From CALUVN01 sp944323595 (GTDB lineage: Bacteria; Cyanobacteriota; Vampirovibrionia; Gastranaerophilales; Gastranaerophilaceae): DNA of 64,000 nt. Within the stretch, counting starts at the first letter, position 1. Each line of letters starts with the position of its first letter. The translations under genes and the position numbers were made by a program. The notes beneath the pieces are model-generated. The model worked only from the letters and a program-made list of their open reading frames with translations. It had not been told where the DNA came from and did not search any database. The stretch lies in assembly GCA_963931255.1 (NCBI GenBank), contig OZ006972.1:1302001-1366000 (forward strand). The letters run 5' to 3'. Positions 23,614 to 32,887 of the stretch are shown here, piece by piece.

Positions 23614-25335
23614 TTAGTTATAAAGCGGAGCAAGTTTTGCTGATTGCTGCGGGATAACACCCTCTTCAATTGATTGATATACTCTGTAATCAATTACAGG
23701 GAAGCAATTGTCAATGCTTTCAATTTCTTGAAGTTTAGCGTCATCAATATTACCGCTTTCAATCATATCCGCGATAAATTCAAATCTGTCAACGTGTTCT
23801 CTGAATCTGTCTGTGGCATAATCTTTTGCCTGCCATGTTGTAATTAGGAACGGCCAGTCTGAACTTTGTAGCAGCAGGTTTTCTCTTGCAAGCTGGTTCA
23901 ATGCTCTGTGCAGAAGTTTATCTTCCGGAATATCCGGATATTTATCCGCAATTGCATTGATACGTTTTTCGCAGGAGTGGATAATCGGCCACATCCATTC
24001 TGTCAAATGGTTTTGCCATACATAGAAGTGTCCGCCCTGTCCCCATGAGCTTTCAGGGATTTGAATTGCTTCTACAGGAGGATGAGTATGAACATATTCA
24101 CCTGCTGTCATTCTTTCAACTTCCGGCAGGTATGTGTTGAATTTCTTGATTACCTGTTTAATAAATTCAACACCTTCAAACCACCAGTGTCCGAATAATT
24201 CTGTATCAAATGATACCATTACAAGACCTTCTTTACCGTTGTGTGAATTTTTATAATCATTCAGCAAGTGGTAAATAAGAGTTGTATAGTGGTCAGAGTT
24301 TTCGTTAACTTTATTCAAAGCAAGCACCGGATCATAGAGCATTTTGTCACCCAGATCTGTAGTAGGTGAAGTAATTCTCCAGTAATGCATGCCTGATTTG
24401 TCATCTTTTTTGTGGAATTCTCTGAAGCATCCGTCTCCCGGGTAACCGTCAGCGGCAGACCAAACCTGATAACCTGCTCTGTCATTTCTGCCCATAACTG
24501 CAACCTGAGCATCAGGCAGCCAGTAAGCTGAATATGTATCATAACCTGTGGCAGCTCTTTCAGGAAGCGGAATGTATTCAATGTTTCCGTAAACACCGAT
24601 TACACGTCTGTTTCCGATGGAGTTTCCGCCCTCAATAACGTGAGATTCAGTAAAGAAATATTCGATGCCGTTATTTTGAAGAGTTACTTCAATAGCCGGT
24701 CTCCAGTGTTTTTTGCCGTCTTTGCCTACGTATTCGTAACCTTGTCTGTAAGCACATTCAGGCAGCCAGCATCCGATTGCTTTTTTGCCGAAAAGACGTT
24801 TTGTTGTATCTGAACCAACTTTGAATTGAGCATTCAGGTTGCTGTCTGTTGCAAGCAACGGAGAAAAACCGTGGGTTGCTCCTGATGTAGTGATTTCAAT
24901 ACAACCTAAATCCTGATATTTTTTGAACTGTGCAATCAAATCCATGCCGTATTTATTTACGAATGAATCTTTGATATGGTTAAACCAGTCAAAATAGTAT
25001 TTTGCAAGATATTTTAAGTGTTGGGAATGTGCCACTTTCGGATCAGGGTATCTGTCTAAATCTTTGGAAACAGATGCTATTCTGGTATCAAGATATTTGA
25101 CAAATCCTTGTTTCAGGTGTTCATCGTTTAGCTGTTCAGCTAATATCGGGGTTATACCGACAGTTAATTTTGCCTTAATGCCTTCGTCGTACAGTTCTGA
25201 AATAGCGTTCAAAAGAGGAACGTAAGTTTCTGCCATACATTCATAAAGGTTTTCTTCCCCGAAAGGCCACATGCCGGCTTTTCTATAATAAGGAAGGTGG
25301 CTGTGTAACATAAATACGAATTGTCCTACTGACAT
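23614..25335 (-). CDS. GH57 1,4-alpha-glucan branching enzyme
   Basis: The 573-residue protein begins MSVGQFVFMLHSHLPYYRKA, the GH57 metal/substrate loop. The nucleophile Glu is in GCWLPECAYR and the acid/base Asp in VSFDTELFGHWW. The C-terminal DUF1957-type helical domain (NQLARENLLLQSSDWPF, DRFRE) is the one found in GH57 branching enzymes, so glycogen branching is the best call; amylase activity is the alternative. ATG 25335 is chosen over one 12 bases upstream because GGAGG is 5 bases before it. No other glycogen genes are in the window. Confidence 0.9.
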   Translation of the reverse strand: MSVGQFVFMLHSHLPYYRKAGMWPFGEENLYECMAETYVPLLNAISELYDEGIKAKLTVGITPILAEQLNDEHLKQGFVKYLDTRIASVSKDLDRYPDPKVAHSQHLKYLAKYYFDWFNHIKDSFVNKYGMDLIAQFKKYQDLGCIEITTSGATHGFSPLLATDSNLNAQFKVGSDTTKRLFGKKAIGCWLPECAYRQGYEYVGKDGKKHWRPAIEVTLQNNGIEYFFTESHVIEGGNSIGNRRVIGVYGNIEYIPLPERAATGYDTYSAYWLPDAQVAVMGRNDRAGYQVWSAADGYPGDGCFREFHKKDDKSGMHYWRITSPTTDLGDKMLYDPVLALNKVNENSDHYTTLIYHLLNDYKNSHNGKEGLVMVSFDTELFGHWWFEGVEFIKQVIKKFNTYLPEVERMTAGEYVHTHPPVEAIQIPESSWGQGGHFYVWQNHLTEWMWPIIHSCEKRINAIADKYPDIPEDKLLHRALNQLARENLLLQSSDWPFLITTWQAKDYATDRFREHVDRFEFIADMIESGNIDDAKLQEIESIDNCFPVIDYRVYQSIEEGVIPQQSAKLAPLYN

Positions 25336-25618
25336 TTTTGCCTCCATCTTCTTCTTTTTAAGCTGAATTATTATCTACTATAATTCAACCTTATGCTATT
25401 TATATATACCACAAAAGGATAAAAAATATAATCCTTGAGAGCTAGTTTTTGAGGATAATGTTACAAATATTTACAGATTTGATTTTGTATTGGCGTAATG
25501 TGAAAAAAGCTTTACAAATACTTGCAAAAGTAAATTTTTTTAATAAAATAAATTTATACTCACATCCTCAAATGTGCCTGAAGTCATTAATCAGGCTAAG
25601 AGTAAAGGAAAGACAAAA

Positions 25619-25888
25619 ATGGCAAATATTAAATCATCTAAAAAAAGAGTATTAATCGCAGAAAGAAACAGATTGAGAAACGTAGCTGCAAAATCAGCTA
25701 TTAAAACTGCAATCAAAAAAGCATTGGAATTAGCTTCAGGAGAAGATAAGGATGCTTTAAATTCAGCTATCTCAAATGTTTATAAATTATGCGACAAAGC
25801 TGTTGTAAAAGGTATTTTACACAAAAACACAGCTGCTCGTAAAAAATCAAGATTGACTATTGCTATCAATAAATTGCAGGCAAAATAG
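25619..25888 (+). CDS. rpsT: 30S ribosomal protein S20
   Basis: Eighty-nine residues starting MANIKSSKKRVLIAERNRLR form the helical bundle of S20, which binds 16S rRNA near its 5' end. The late KGILHKNTAARKKSRLTIAI is diagnostic. AAAGGAAAG precedes this ATG; an in-frame ATG 45 bases earlier is not supported. It is a single gene with its own terminator. Confidence 0.97.
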   Translation: MANIKSSKKRVLIAERNRLRNVAAKSAIKTAIKKALELASGEDKDALNSAISNVYKLCDKAVVKGILHKNTAARKKSRLTIAINKLQAK

Positions 25889-25906
25889 TCAATTGCCAGA
25901 AGTATA

Positions 25907-25940
25907 AAATCCCGCAAGAAATTTTCTGCGGGATTTTTAT
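25907..25940 (+). terminator. Intrinsic terminator of rpsT
   Basis: AAAATCCCGCA and TGCGGGATTTTT form the stem, followed by T residues. Confidence 0.9.
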
Positions 25941-26051
25941 ATTATATGCCAGATGATAATTAACGTTTGTGAATTAAAATTATGTTAAGATATTGGAATA
26001 ATTCCTTTATAAGATATAATTAACGTAGATTACATAAACAGAAAGATATAT

Positions 26052-26846
26052 ATGCAAAACACATTGGAACGTAAACAAATTAAACAAATAGATTTTAACT
26101 GTGATTTGGCGCAGAGTTTCGGAATATACAGAAACAACAGAGAATTTGATATTATGGACTATGTAAGCTCTGTGAATATAGCCTGCGGTTTTCACGCAGG
26201 TGATCCTGTATCAATCAAGAATGCTCTTTTGCGCGCAAAAGAAAAAAATGTCGTAATCGGTGCCCATATCGGTTTTCATGATATTCAGGGCTTCGGGTAC
26301 AGACAAATGGATTTGACAGAAGATGAAATTGAAGCTCTTGTCATCTATCAGGTAGGCGCATTAATGTCTTTTGCAAAAAGTTTCGGAATGGAGATAGAAC
26401 ACGTAAGACCGCACGGTGCAATGTATAAACAGGCCGGAGAAGATTTCGGATTTGCCTGTTCTGTCGCAAAAGCAATAAAAAAATGTTCCCAATGGCTTGT
26501 TTATTACGGACCGGCTGGGGATGTTACTTTAAAAACAGGTGAATATGTGAATATTCCGATAGCACAGGAAATTCAGCTTGAAAAAACATATAATGCCGAC
26601 GGTACTGTCGATTATTCAAAAAAAGATTTGGAAGATACCCCTCAATGTATTCAGCGTCTGAAAGATCTGCTTGCGCATTCTCAGGTGCAGAATAATGAGG
26701 GCGGCAAAACTATTGTCACTGCTGATACAATACATTTCAGCAATAAACTTCCTAATGCTCTTTCACTTGCAAAAGAAGCAAGAGATGTGATTACTCCTGT
26801 ACCTGTAAATTACAAAAATGTTTACGAATCAGGCTGGGTAGGGTAA
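26052..26846 (+). CDS. pxpA: 5-oxoprolinase subunit A (LamB/YcsF family)
   Basis: The 264-residue protein has the YcsF signatures IDFNCDLAQSFGIY, VNIACGFHAGDP, IGAHIGFHDIQGFGYRQM and HVRPHGAMYKQ. PxpA works with PxpBC to hydrolyse 5-oxoproline to glutamate. The usual LGE of the first box reads LAQ, so one acidic residue is missing. No pxpB or pxpC is next to it. Downstream lies yvcK after 7 bases, so the three are probably one operon with panBC. Confidence 0.87.
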   Translation: MQNTLERKQIKQIDFNCDLAQSFGIYRNNREFDIMDYVSSVNIACGFHAGDPVSIKNALLRAKEKNVVIGAHIGFHDIQGFGYRQMDLTEDEIEALVIYQVGALMSFAKSFGMEIEHVRPHGAMYKQAGEDFGFACSVAKAIKKCSQWLVYYGPAGDVTLKTGEYVNIPIAQEIQLEKTYNADGTVDYSKKDLEDTPQCIQRLKDLLAHSQVQNNEGGKTIVTADTIHFSNKLPNALSLAKEARDVITPVPVNYKNVYESGWVG

Positions 26847-26853
26847 ATAAATT

Positions 26854-28233
26854 ATGAATATGAAAAATTTTAGAAATAATATGAAAATGCCGAAAGATGC
26901 AGGCTGGCTTATTCCGGGACTTCAGGTCAAAAGATGGTTTGCACTTATTCTTTTCGGTGCGATTTTAATCACTTTCGGGATACTTATTCTGGTAGACGTA
27001 AAACCGGTGTTTTACACAATGGAATTTGTCAGAAAGTTTGCCTCAACAGTATCAACTGAATGGATTGCAGTTTCTCTTGTTTTATTCGGCTGTGCAGTAT
27101 TTTTCAAGGGCTGGCAGAAAACAAATCTTTCTATAATGGGATTGGATAATGAAAAGGATAACCAACATCTTCTGGAAGCTTTATACAGAAGACGTAAACT
27201 GAACAGAGGTCCTAAAATTGTTGCAGTCGGCGGCGGCACTGGATTATCAATGCTGTTGAAAGGTATCAAACATATTACAAATAATATAACTGCAGTTGTA
27301 ACAGTTGGTGACGACGGCGGAAGTTCAGGCAGATTACGCGAAGAAATGGGGATTCTTCCTCCCGGCGATATCAGAAACTGTATTGCAGCGCTTGCTGATG
27401 ATGAAGATTTGGTCACCAAACTTTTCCAATATCGTTTCAAAACTGGTGAAGGTCTTGAGGGACATAGTTTCGGAAATCTCTTCCTTACAGCGTTATGTTC
27501 AATCACAGGCGATATGGTTCGTGCTGTAAAAGAATCTTCAAATGTATTATCAATTCGCGGCAGAGTTTTGCCGTCAACGCTTGATGATATGAAACTTGTT
27601 GCAGAGATGGAAGACGGCAGAATTATCAAAGGTGAGTCAAATATTCCGGAAGCACACGGCAAGATTAAACGTCTTTATACTGACCCTGTAAATTGCACCC
27701 CGCTTGAAGATGTAATTACAGCAATCCGTGATGCCGAACTTATAATTTTAGGGCCGGGTAGCCTGTATACCAGTGTTATTCCAAATCTGCTGGTTGAAGA
27801 AATTTCAAAAGAAATCGCAAAATCAAATGCTAAAAAAATCTATGTATGTAATATTATGACCCAGCCGGGAGAAACTGATAATTATGCTGTTTCCGACCAT
27901 ATTAGAGCCATTATGCAGCATGCCAACAGTTCTAAAGTTATGGATGCGGTTCTTGTGAATGATTTTCTACCGAAAAATCTTGCAGATAAATATGAAAAAG
28001 CCGGTTCTTATCCTGTTCGCCTTGATTTGGATAATGTCAGCAGTCTAGGAATTGAAGTTTTTTCTAAGAAATTAATTGAAGATAGTCCTGAAGGACTTGT
28101 AAGACATAGTTCAACCAGAGTGGCACGCGCTATATATTCGTGGTTCCGCAGACAGGGAAAGGATGACAAAGCTTTTTTTTTAATGAGAGTGCCTCATAAA
28201 TTAGATGACAAAAATCAGGAATGTAAACTGTAA
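26854..28233 (+). CDS. YvcK-family protein with N-terminal membrane segments
   Basis: The 459-residue protein has two membrane helices (about 28-48 and 69-86), then the YvcK/CofD-like domain: VAVGGGTGLSMLLKG, VTVGDDGGSSGRLREEMG, PPGDIRNCIAALAD, LILGPGSLYTSVIPNLL. In Bacillus YvcK is needed for growth on gluconeogenic carbon and for cell shape, and binds UDP-sugars. The membrane extension is typical of cyanobacterial relatives. Stop and panB start overlap by one base. Confidence 0.92.
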   Translation: MNMKNFRNNMKMPKDAGWLIPGLQVKRWFALILFGAILITFGILILVDVKPVFYTMEFVRKFASTVSTEWIAVSLVLFGCAVFFKGWQKTNLSIMGLDNEKDNQHLLEALYRRRKLNRGPKIVAVGGGTGLSMLLKGIKHITNNITAVVTVGDDGGSSGRLREEMGILPPGDIRNCIAALADDEDLVTKLFQYRFKTGEGLEGHSFGNLFLTALCSITGDMVRAVKESSNVLSIRGRVLPSTLDDMKLVAEMEDGRIIKGESNIPEAHGKIKRLYTDPVNCTPLEDVITAIRDAELIILGPGSLYTSVIPNLLVEEISKEIAKSNAKKIYVCNIMTQPGETDNYAVSDHIRAIMQHANSSKVMDAVLVNDFLPKNLADKYEKAGSYPVRLDLDNVSSLGIEVFSKKLIEDSPEGLVRHSSTRVARAIYSWFRRQGKDDKAFFLMRVPHKLDDKNQECKL

Positions 28234-29090
28234 TGAACAAAAAAGTGACAGTAAAAACTATTCAAAAGATTAAGGACAGCGGTGAGAAATTTTCAGTTCT
28301 CACCGCCTATGACTTTTCTACGGCGAAATATATTGATGAAGCGGGTGTTGATATTATTCTTATAGGCGATAGTCTTGCAATGGTAGCATTAGGATATGAT
28401 ACAACACATTTTGTCGGTGTTGAGGAAATGGAAATTTTTACAAAAGCAGTAGCCCGCGGTACAGAACGAGCCATGGTCGTTACTGATATGCCGTTTATGA
28501 GCTACAATGTATCGGTGGAAGATGCATTGAAAAATACCTCACGCATGCTTAAAGCCGGTGCCTCTGCCGTTAAAATTGAGGGGGCAAACGACCATATTTT
28601 AAAAGTGATTACCCGCTGTGTACAATCCGGAATTCCTGTTATGGGGCATCTAGGATTCACCCCGCAGCTCCTAAATACAATCGGCGGCTACAATATTCAG
28701 GGTAAATCTCTTGATACTACACTGGAAATACTTGAATGTGCTAAAAAACTTGAAGATGCCGGTGTATTCTCAATAGTTCTGGAAATGGTTCCGGAAGAAA
28801 GCGCTCAATTTATTTGTGAAAACCTGAAAGTACCTGTTATCTCCTGCGGTGCCGGAAAATATTGCGCCGGACAGGTTCTGGTATCAGATGATGTTTTTGG
28901 AAAGTATTCCGAATTTAAGCCAAAGTTTGCGCGGAAATACGGTGATATGAAAACTTTGATTTTAAATTGCGCAAAGCAGTTTAATACAGATGTTAAAAAC
29001 GGTTCGTTTCCGTCAGCAGAGGAAGCTTTTCATTTAAAAGAAGAAGAGTTAGAACAATTGGAATTATACAAAGGAAGTGTTAAATGTTAA
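28233..29090 (+). CDS. panB: Ketopantoate hydroxymethyltransferase
   Basis: At 285 residues this enzyme makes ketopantoate, the first step to pantothenate. The motifs TAYDFSTAKYIDEAGVDIIL and IGDSLAMVALGYDTT hold the Mg2+-binding aspartates; KIEGANDHILKVI and VMGHLGFTPQ are also typical. It is followed by panC with a 7-base overlap. panD and panE are not in the window. Confidence 0.97.
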   Translation: MNKKVTVKTIQKIKDSGEKFSVLTAYDFSTAKYIDEAGVDIILIGDSLAMVALGYDTTHFVGVEEMEIFTKAVARGTERAMVVTDMPFMSYNVSVEDALKNTSRMLKAGASAVKIEGANDHILKVITRCVQSGIPVMGHLGFTPQLLNTIGGYNIQGKSLDTTLEILECAKKLEDAGVFSIVLEMVPEESAQFICENLKVPVISCGAGKYCAGQVLVSDDVFGKYSEFKPKFARKYGDMKTLILNCAKQFNTDVKNGSFPSAEEAFHLKEEELEQLELYKGSVKC

Positions 29091-29938
29091 TTCATACAAT
29101 AGAAGAAGTCAGAGAGCAGATTAAGAATTGGAAAAAACAGGGATTATCTATAGGTCTTGTGCCTACAATGGGAGCCTTACATGACGGTCATTTGAGCCTC
29201 ATTAAAAAAAGTGTTGAAAAATGTGATAAAACCGTGGTTTCGGTTTTTGTTAATCCAATACAGTTCGGACCGTCGGAAGATTTTGACAAATACCCGAGAA
29301 CTCTTGAAGCTGACGAAAAATTATGCAGCGATGCGGGAGTTGATATTATCTTTGCTCCATCTCCAAAAGAAATGTACGGGGAGGGACATCTGCTTTCAAA
29401 TGATTTTTTAACATACGTTATACCTCCGTTTTTCTATGTTAATAAATTATGCGGGAAATCCCGTGTGGGACACTTTGACGGAGTTTGTACCGTTGTGAAT
29501 AAATTATTTAATATTGTGCAGCCTGATTTTGCATTTTTTGGTGAGAAAGACCGTCAGCAGTTAATAATTCTTAAAAAAATGGTTAAGGATTTGAATATTC
29601 CTGTAACTATTATTCCATGTCCTATTGTAAGGGAAGAAAGCGGTCTTGCATTGAGTTCACGTAATAAATACCTTGATGAAAATTCTAAAAAAGATGCCCT
29701 TGCTCTTAATAAAATTCTATTTAATATTAAATTATGTTATGATAAAGGTATCACAGATGTGAGAGCTTTGAGTGAGACGGCATATTCTTTTTTGAATTCC
29801 AATCATTCGCTTGAATATCTGGAATTCAGAGATAAAGATACTCTGGAAGATAAAGAAAAGGCTGATGATGATACAATAGTATTCATCGCTGTCAAAGTCG
29901 GAGGTGTACGGCTTATAGACAATATTGCCTTAGGATAA
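29084..29938 (+). CDS. panC: Pantoate--beta-alanine ligase (pantothenate synthetase)
   Basis: The 284-residue enzyme joins pantoate and beta-alanine using ATP. The nucleotidyl-transfer HxGH motif is in PTMGALHDGHLSLI; SRVGHFDGVCTVV, FFGEKDRQQL and LALSSRNKYL are further family boxes. It overlaps panB and ends 32 bases before the next unknown gene. Confidence 0.97.
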   Translation: MLIHTIEEVREQIKNWKKQGLSIGLVPTMGALHDGHLSLIKKSVEKCDKTVVSVFVNPIQFGPSEDFDKYPRTLEADEKLCSDAGVDIIFAPSPKEMYGEGHLLSNDFLTYVIPPFFYVNKLCGKSRVGHFDGVCTVVNKLFNIVQPDFAFFGEKDRQQLIILKKMVKDLNIPVTIIPCPIVREESGLALSSRNKYLDENSKKDALALNKILFNIKLCYDKGITDVRALSETAYSFLNSNHSLEYLEFRDKDTLEDKEKADDDTIVFIAVKVGGVRLIDNIALG

Positions 29939-29970
29939 TCAGTTGAGTTAAAAAAGGTACTTGTTATAGC

Positions 29971-30900
29971 ATGGATTCGGCTTACAAATTAGCAGCTAAT
30001 ATATTAAAATTAATAAATCAGATATCTTTTATCATTCAATTAATATTGGTTGTGTATATGTTTCTGGTCACTGCGTACTGGTTTCTCAATCTTCTTGATA
30101 TAGGATTGTTTAACTTTATGGCAGGCGCTGCTGATGCAATTACAACAAGTATGCATAATATTTATGACGAAAGAATTGTTGTAGGGAAAAATGAACTTGA
30201 TCCGGCTCTTCTTGTATTTGATATTCTAGGAATGGTTTTTCTTGTCGGGTTGAATTTTTTGAAGGAGTTTAATCTTCAGAAGATGAAAGAAATTGACAGT
30301 GCGCTGGAAAAAATCAGAGCCCAAAGAGAAGCAGAATTTAATAAAAAACTCAAAGCAGAGTTTGAAGCTAAAATGCGAGTTTTTTCAAACTATGCTATTA
30401 TTGTAACTTTTATAGCAAAAAATCTGTTTACAGAAAGTATCTATACAGGTATGGATACCAATGCAGGGGTAAAAGAGCATGAAGAGCTTGCGTTTAAGAC
30501 ATTATATGCAGCTGTAAAAGATATTCCAAACTGCAAATTCGCAAAAAACGGAACCCAGCTTATCTTAACTTCTAATCATTTTGACAGTATAGATAAGGTC
30601 TTGACAACTATAGATTTGGCGACCGCCAGAATCCGTCAAAATTTCAAAAAAGAAAAATGGCTTCTGACTAACTATATGGCGGTTGAAACATTTGATAATA
30701 AGACAACAATAAAAGAAGTGTATCCTAATTTGATTAAATTGATAAAATTGAAAGTCCCTAATGAAATTTTGTGTATGGGAAATTTTAACCTGCGTTACGG
30801 GCTTTTGACACGTAAACTTTTTAATGTATATCTAAACGGTTTGTATGATCTTGGAGACGGGCAGGATACAAATATTTACAGTTTAGTTAAGATTGTTTAA
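29971..30900 (+). CDS. Membrane protein of unknown family
   Basis: The 309-residue protein has hydrophobic segments at about residues 17-42 and 78-97 and a charged coiled coil (about 98-135, KMKEIDSALEKIRAQREAEF). The C-terminal 170 residues are soluble, with FAKNGTQLILTSNHFDSIDK and FNLRYGLLTRKLFNVYLNGL. I do not recognise it. It follows panC by 32 bases with AAAAGG upstream and so may be the last gene of the pxpA-yvcK-panBC operon. Confidence 0.7.
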   Translation: MDSAYKLAANILKLINQISFIIQLILVVYMFLVTAYWFLNLLDIGLFNFMAGAADAITTSMHNIYDERIVVGKNELDPALLVFDILGMVFLVGLNFLKEFNLQKMKEIDSALEKIRAQREAEFNKKLKAEFEAKMRVFSNYAIIVTFIAKNLFTESIYTGMDTNAGVKEHEELAFKTLYAAVKDIPNCKFAKNGTQLILTSNHFDSIDKVLTTIDLATARIRQNFKKEKWLLTNYMAVETFDNKTTIKEVYPNLIKLIKLKVPNEILCMGNFNLRYGLLTRKLFNVYLNGLYDLGDGQDTNIYSLVKIV

Positions 30901-30945
30901 GCTCCCTCTTGATTTTAAAAAATGCTTTTGCTAGTATTAATGTAC

Positions 30946-31097
30946 AACCGCAGACAATTAGCGGGGTGGGCAGTATGAACCGCCGGTAAGATGACGTTCA
31001 GGATGCTGATAAAAGCAAAGTTAAAGATGAAAGTCAGAATATACGGAAAGTTTATAACAGACCCAAAATCCCCTTAATATACCAGCTAATCGAGGTT
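30946..31097 (+). ncRNA. Ribosomal protein L10 leader
   Basis: The conserved core AACCGCAGACA (30946-30956) with ATTAGC (30957-30962) faces GCTAATCGAGGTT (31085-31097). This reproduces the Bacillus L10 leader pattern AACCGAAGACA...CGAGGU, including the asymmetric internal loop. GGGG (30963-30966) pairs with CCCC (31070-31073), and GGG (30968-30970) with CCC (31062-31064). L10-(L7/L12)4 binds this structure to control rplJL. The enclosed apical part is about 90 bases. Confidence 0.9.
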
Positions 31098-31290
31098 ACA
31101 CAGACGAAATATTTATAATTGTCATAAATTATTCTTATTTAAGACACTGATGTAAGGTTTTGCGGTTCCGGAGAAAAATGGATGCAAAATCTTTTTAGTA
31201 TTCGGAAAACTCAGGTCGAACCGGGGGAAACCCCACAGGTAAAGGGTATTTTTTAACTAAGATAAAATCCCTTAAGTATAAATCAAAAGG
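31098..31290 (+). promoter_or_regulatory. Structured rest of the rplJ leader
   Basis: Between the L10 core and rplJ are 190 bases with several pairings: TTTTGC/GCAAAA (31158-31163 with 31184-31189), GGTTC/GAACC (31164-31168 with 31218-31222, crossing the previous stem), a GGGG-AAA-CCCC hairpin (31224-31234) and AAGGG-ATTTT/AAAATCCCTT (31242-31273). The crossing pairs suggest a pseudoknot or two alternative folds. Confidence 0.5.
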
Positions 31291-31297
31291 AGCAAAA

Positions 31298-31819
31298 ATG
31301 GCAACAAAAGCATTCAAATCAGACAAAATAGATGCTCTTAAATCCAAAATCGAAAAAGCTCAGGTAGCTCTCGTAGCTGATTACAAAGGATTGTCAGTTG
31401 AAGAAATTACAAACTTGAGACGCAGCCTTCAAAAAGACGGCGGCGATTTCATGGTAATTAAAAACACACTTGCAAAAATTGCCGTAAAAGGTACACCGTT
31501 TGAAGTGTTGACTGAAACTTTCAAAGGCCCGATGGCTTTGGCTTTTGGTTTTGAAGATCAGGTAAGTCCTGCAAAAGCATTGTCTAAATTTATCAAAGAT
31601 ACTAAAAAAGGCGAAATTATCGCAGCAGCTTTGGATGGCAATTTGTTATCAGCTCAGGAAGCAAATGCATTGGCTTCTCTTCCGTCAAAAGAAGAACTTT
31701 ATGCAAAAATGCTCGGCTGTATCAATTCACCTGCTACAGGTATTGCCGGCTCTATCAGTGCAGTTATGGCACAACTTACACGTGCTATGGCAGCTGTCAG
31801 AGACCAAAAAGCAGCGTAG
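31298..31819 (+). CDS. rplJ: 50S ribosomal protein L10
   Basis: The 173-residue L10 anchors the L7/L12 stalk. Motifs: KAQVALVADYKGLSVEEITN, KNTLAKIAVKGT and the C-terminal helix that binds L12 dimers. AAAGGAG precedes the ATG. It is preceded by the L10 leader and followed by rplL, but not adjacent to rplK-rplA, which are 11 kb away. Confidence 0.97.
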   Translation: MATKAFKSDKIDALKSKIEKAQVALVADYKGLSVEEITNLRRSLQKDGGDFMVIKNTLAKIAVKGTPFEVLTETFKGPMALAFGFEDQVSPAKALSKFIKDTKKGEIIAAALDGNLLSAQEANALASLPSKEELYAKMLGCINSPATGIAGSISAVMAQLTRAMAAVRDQKAA

Positions 31820-31914
31820 CCTGACTTACGGATGTTTATTCTAACCTCCGTTATCCACAAATATTAAACTTTTAAAACGTAGAAACTAAAAAAACAAAAT
31901 AAAGGAGAAAAACA

Positions 31915-32292
31915 ATGAGTGTAGAATCAATTTTAGAATCAATTGAAAAATTAACATTATTAGAAGCTTCTGAATTAGTAAAAGCTATGGAAGAAAAATT
32001 TGGCGTATCTGCAGCAGCTCCTGTAGCTGTAGCAGCAGTTGCAGCTCCTGCAGCAGGTGCTGATGCAGCAGCTGAAGAAGCTACTGAAGTTAGCGTTATC
32101 CTTGCAAATGCAGGTGCTAACAAAATCGCTGTATTGAAAGAAGTTCGTGCTATCACAGGTCTTGGCTTGAAAGAAGCTAAAGATTTAGTTGATGCAGCTC
32201 CGAAACCGGTTAAAGAAGGCATCAAAAAAGAAGATGCTGAAGCTATCAAAAAACAACTTGAAGCTGCTGGCGCAACTGTAGAAATCAAGTAG
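31915..32292 (+). CDS. rplL: 50S ribosomal protein L7/L12
   Basis: The 125-residue stalk protein has the N-terminal dimerisation part (MSVESILESIEKLTLLEASE), an Ala-rich hinge (about 34-57) and the factor-binding C-terminal domain with NKIAVLKEVRAITGLGLKEA. AAAGGAG precedes the ATG. A 95-base spacer separates it from rplJ. rpoB does not follow; a terminator does. Confidence 0.98.
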   Translation: MSVESILESIEKLTLLEASELVKAMEEKFGVSAAAPVAVAAVAAPAAGADAAAEEATEVSVILANAGANKIAVLKEVRAITGLGLKEAKDLVDAAPKPVKEGIKKEDAEAIKKQLEAAGATVEIK

Positions 32293-32311
32293 TTGATTTT
32301 CTAAAATCTTT

Positions 32312-32350
32312 AAAAACAAGCTCCGTTGTTATTTCGGGGCTTGTTTTTTG
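32312..32350 (+). terminator. Intrinsic terminator of rplJ-rplL
   Basis: AAAAACAAGCTCCG pairs with CGGGGCTTGTTTTT and is followed by T residues. Confidence 0.92.
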
Positions 32351-32391
32351 TGCGCACGGATGTTAAAATTTAGTTGGAAGAGTTGGTTAAT

Positions 32392-32811
32392 ATGAAAAAA
32401 TTAGTTTTAGTAATCCCTGTGTTTGTAATTATATGTGCATGTTCTGCGATATGTGCACAGACGGATGAATTTGTGCAAAGTTTTATGACATGTACACCTT
32501 ATAGAGAGAACAACAGGAGCGAAATGTTCGGTATGGAGGTGACTTCATCTCTGGAAGTTCTCGGTCGCCGCGGCGGTTTGTGCGGGTTTAGAAGTTCAAT
32601 AAATACACAGGCTGGTAGTGCAAATATTGAATGTAATTTTACGGATGAACAGATTGCTGAACTTGTTGGTTCTATGCAGGCAAATGCTTCTGAAATTGAG
32701 GCTGTTGCCCGTCAGGGACTTGATTCCAATCCGCAAATCGGTGAAAATCCTGCTGTTGTTATTTTTAATAAATATTTTACTGATACTTCGGTTTGCAGCG
32801 TTACAAATTAA
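32392..32811 (+). CDS. Small exported cysteine protein
   Basis: The 139-residue product has a signal peptide (MKKLVLVIPVFVIICACSAI, likely cleaved before QTDEF). The mature part contains TCTPYRENN, LCGFRSSI, IECNFTDEQIAELV and a C-terminal VCSVTN, so four or more cysteines could form disulfides. ATG 32392 is preferred to an in-frame TTG 18 bases upstream. The next gene has a similar CTP...C...C order, so the two may be distant paralogs. No family is recognised. Confidence 0.75.
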   Translation: MKKLVLVIPVFVIICACSAICAQTDEFVQSFMTCTPYRENNRSEMFGMEVTSSLEVLGRRGGLCGFRSSINTQAGSANIECNFTDEQIAELVGSMQANASEIEAVARQGLDSNPQIGENPAVVIFNKYFTDTSVCSVTN

Positions 32812-32887
32812 AATATATAGTAGACAAGCTTAAGATGCAGTGATATAATTCTGTTAAATTTAGTGTTTCTTAATCAGGAGTTAAAAA

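Noticed and set aside
30901..31297. RNase P RNA, tmRNA or a metabolite riboswitch
   Set aside because: The invariant RNase P and tmRNA sequences are absent, while the L10 leader core matches exactly and rplJ follows.
31872..32288. 138-codon frame antisense to rplL
   Set aside because: It arises from the Ala-rich hinge codons of rplL read backwards.
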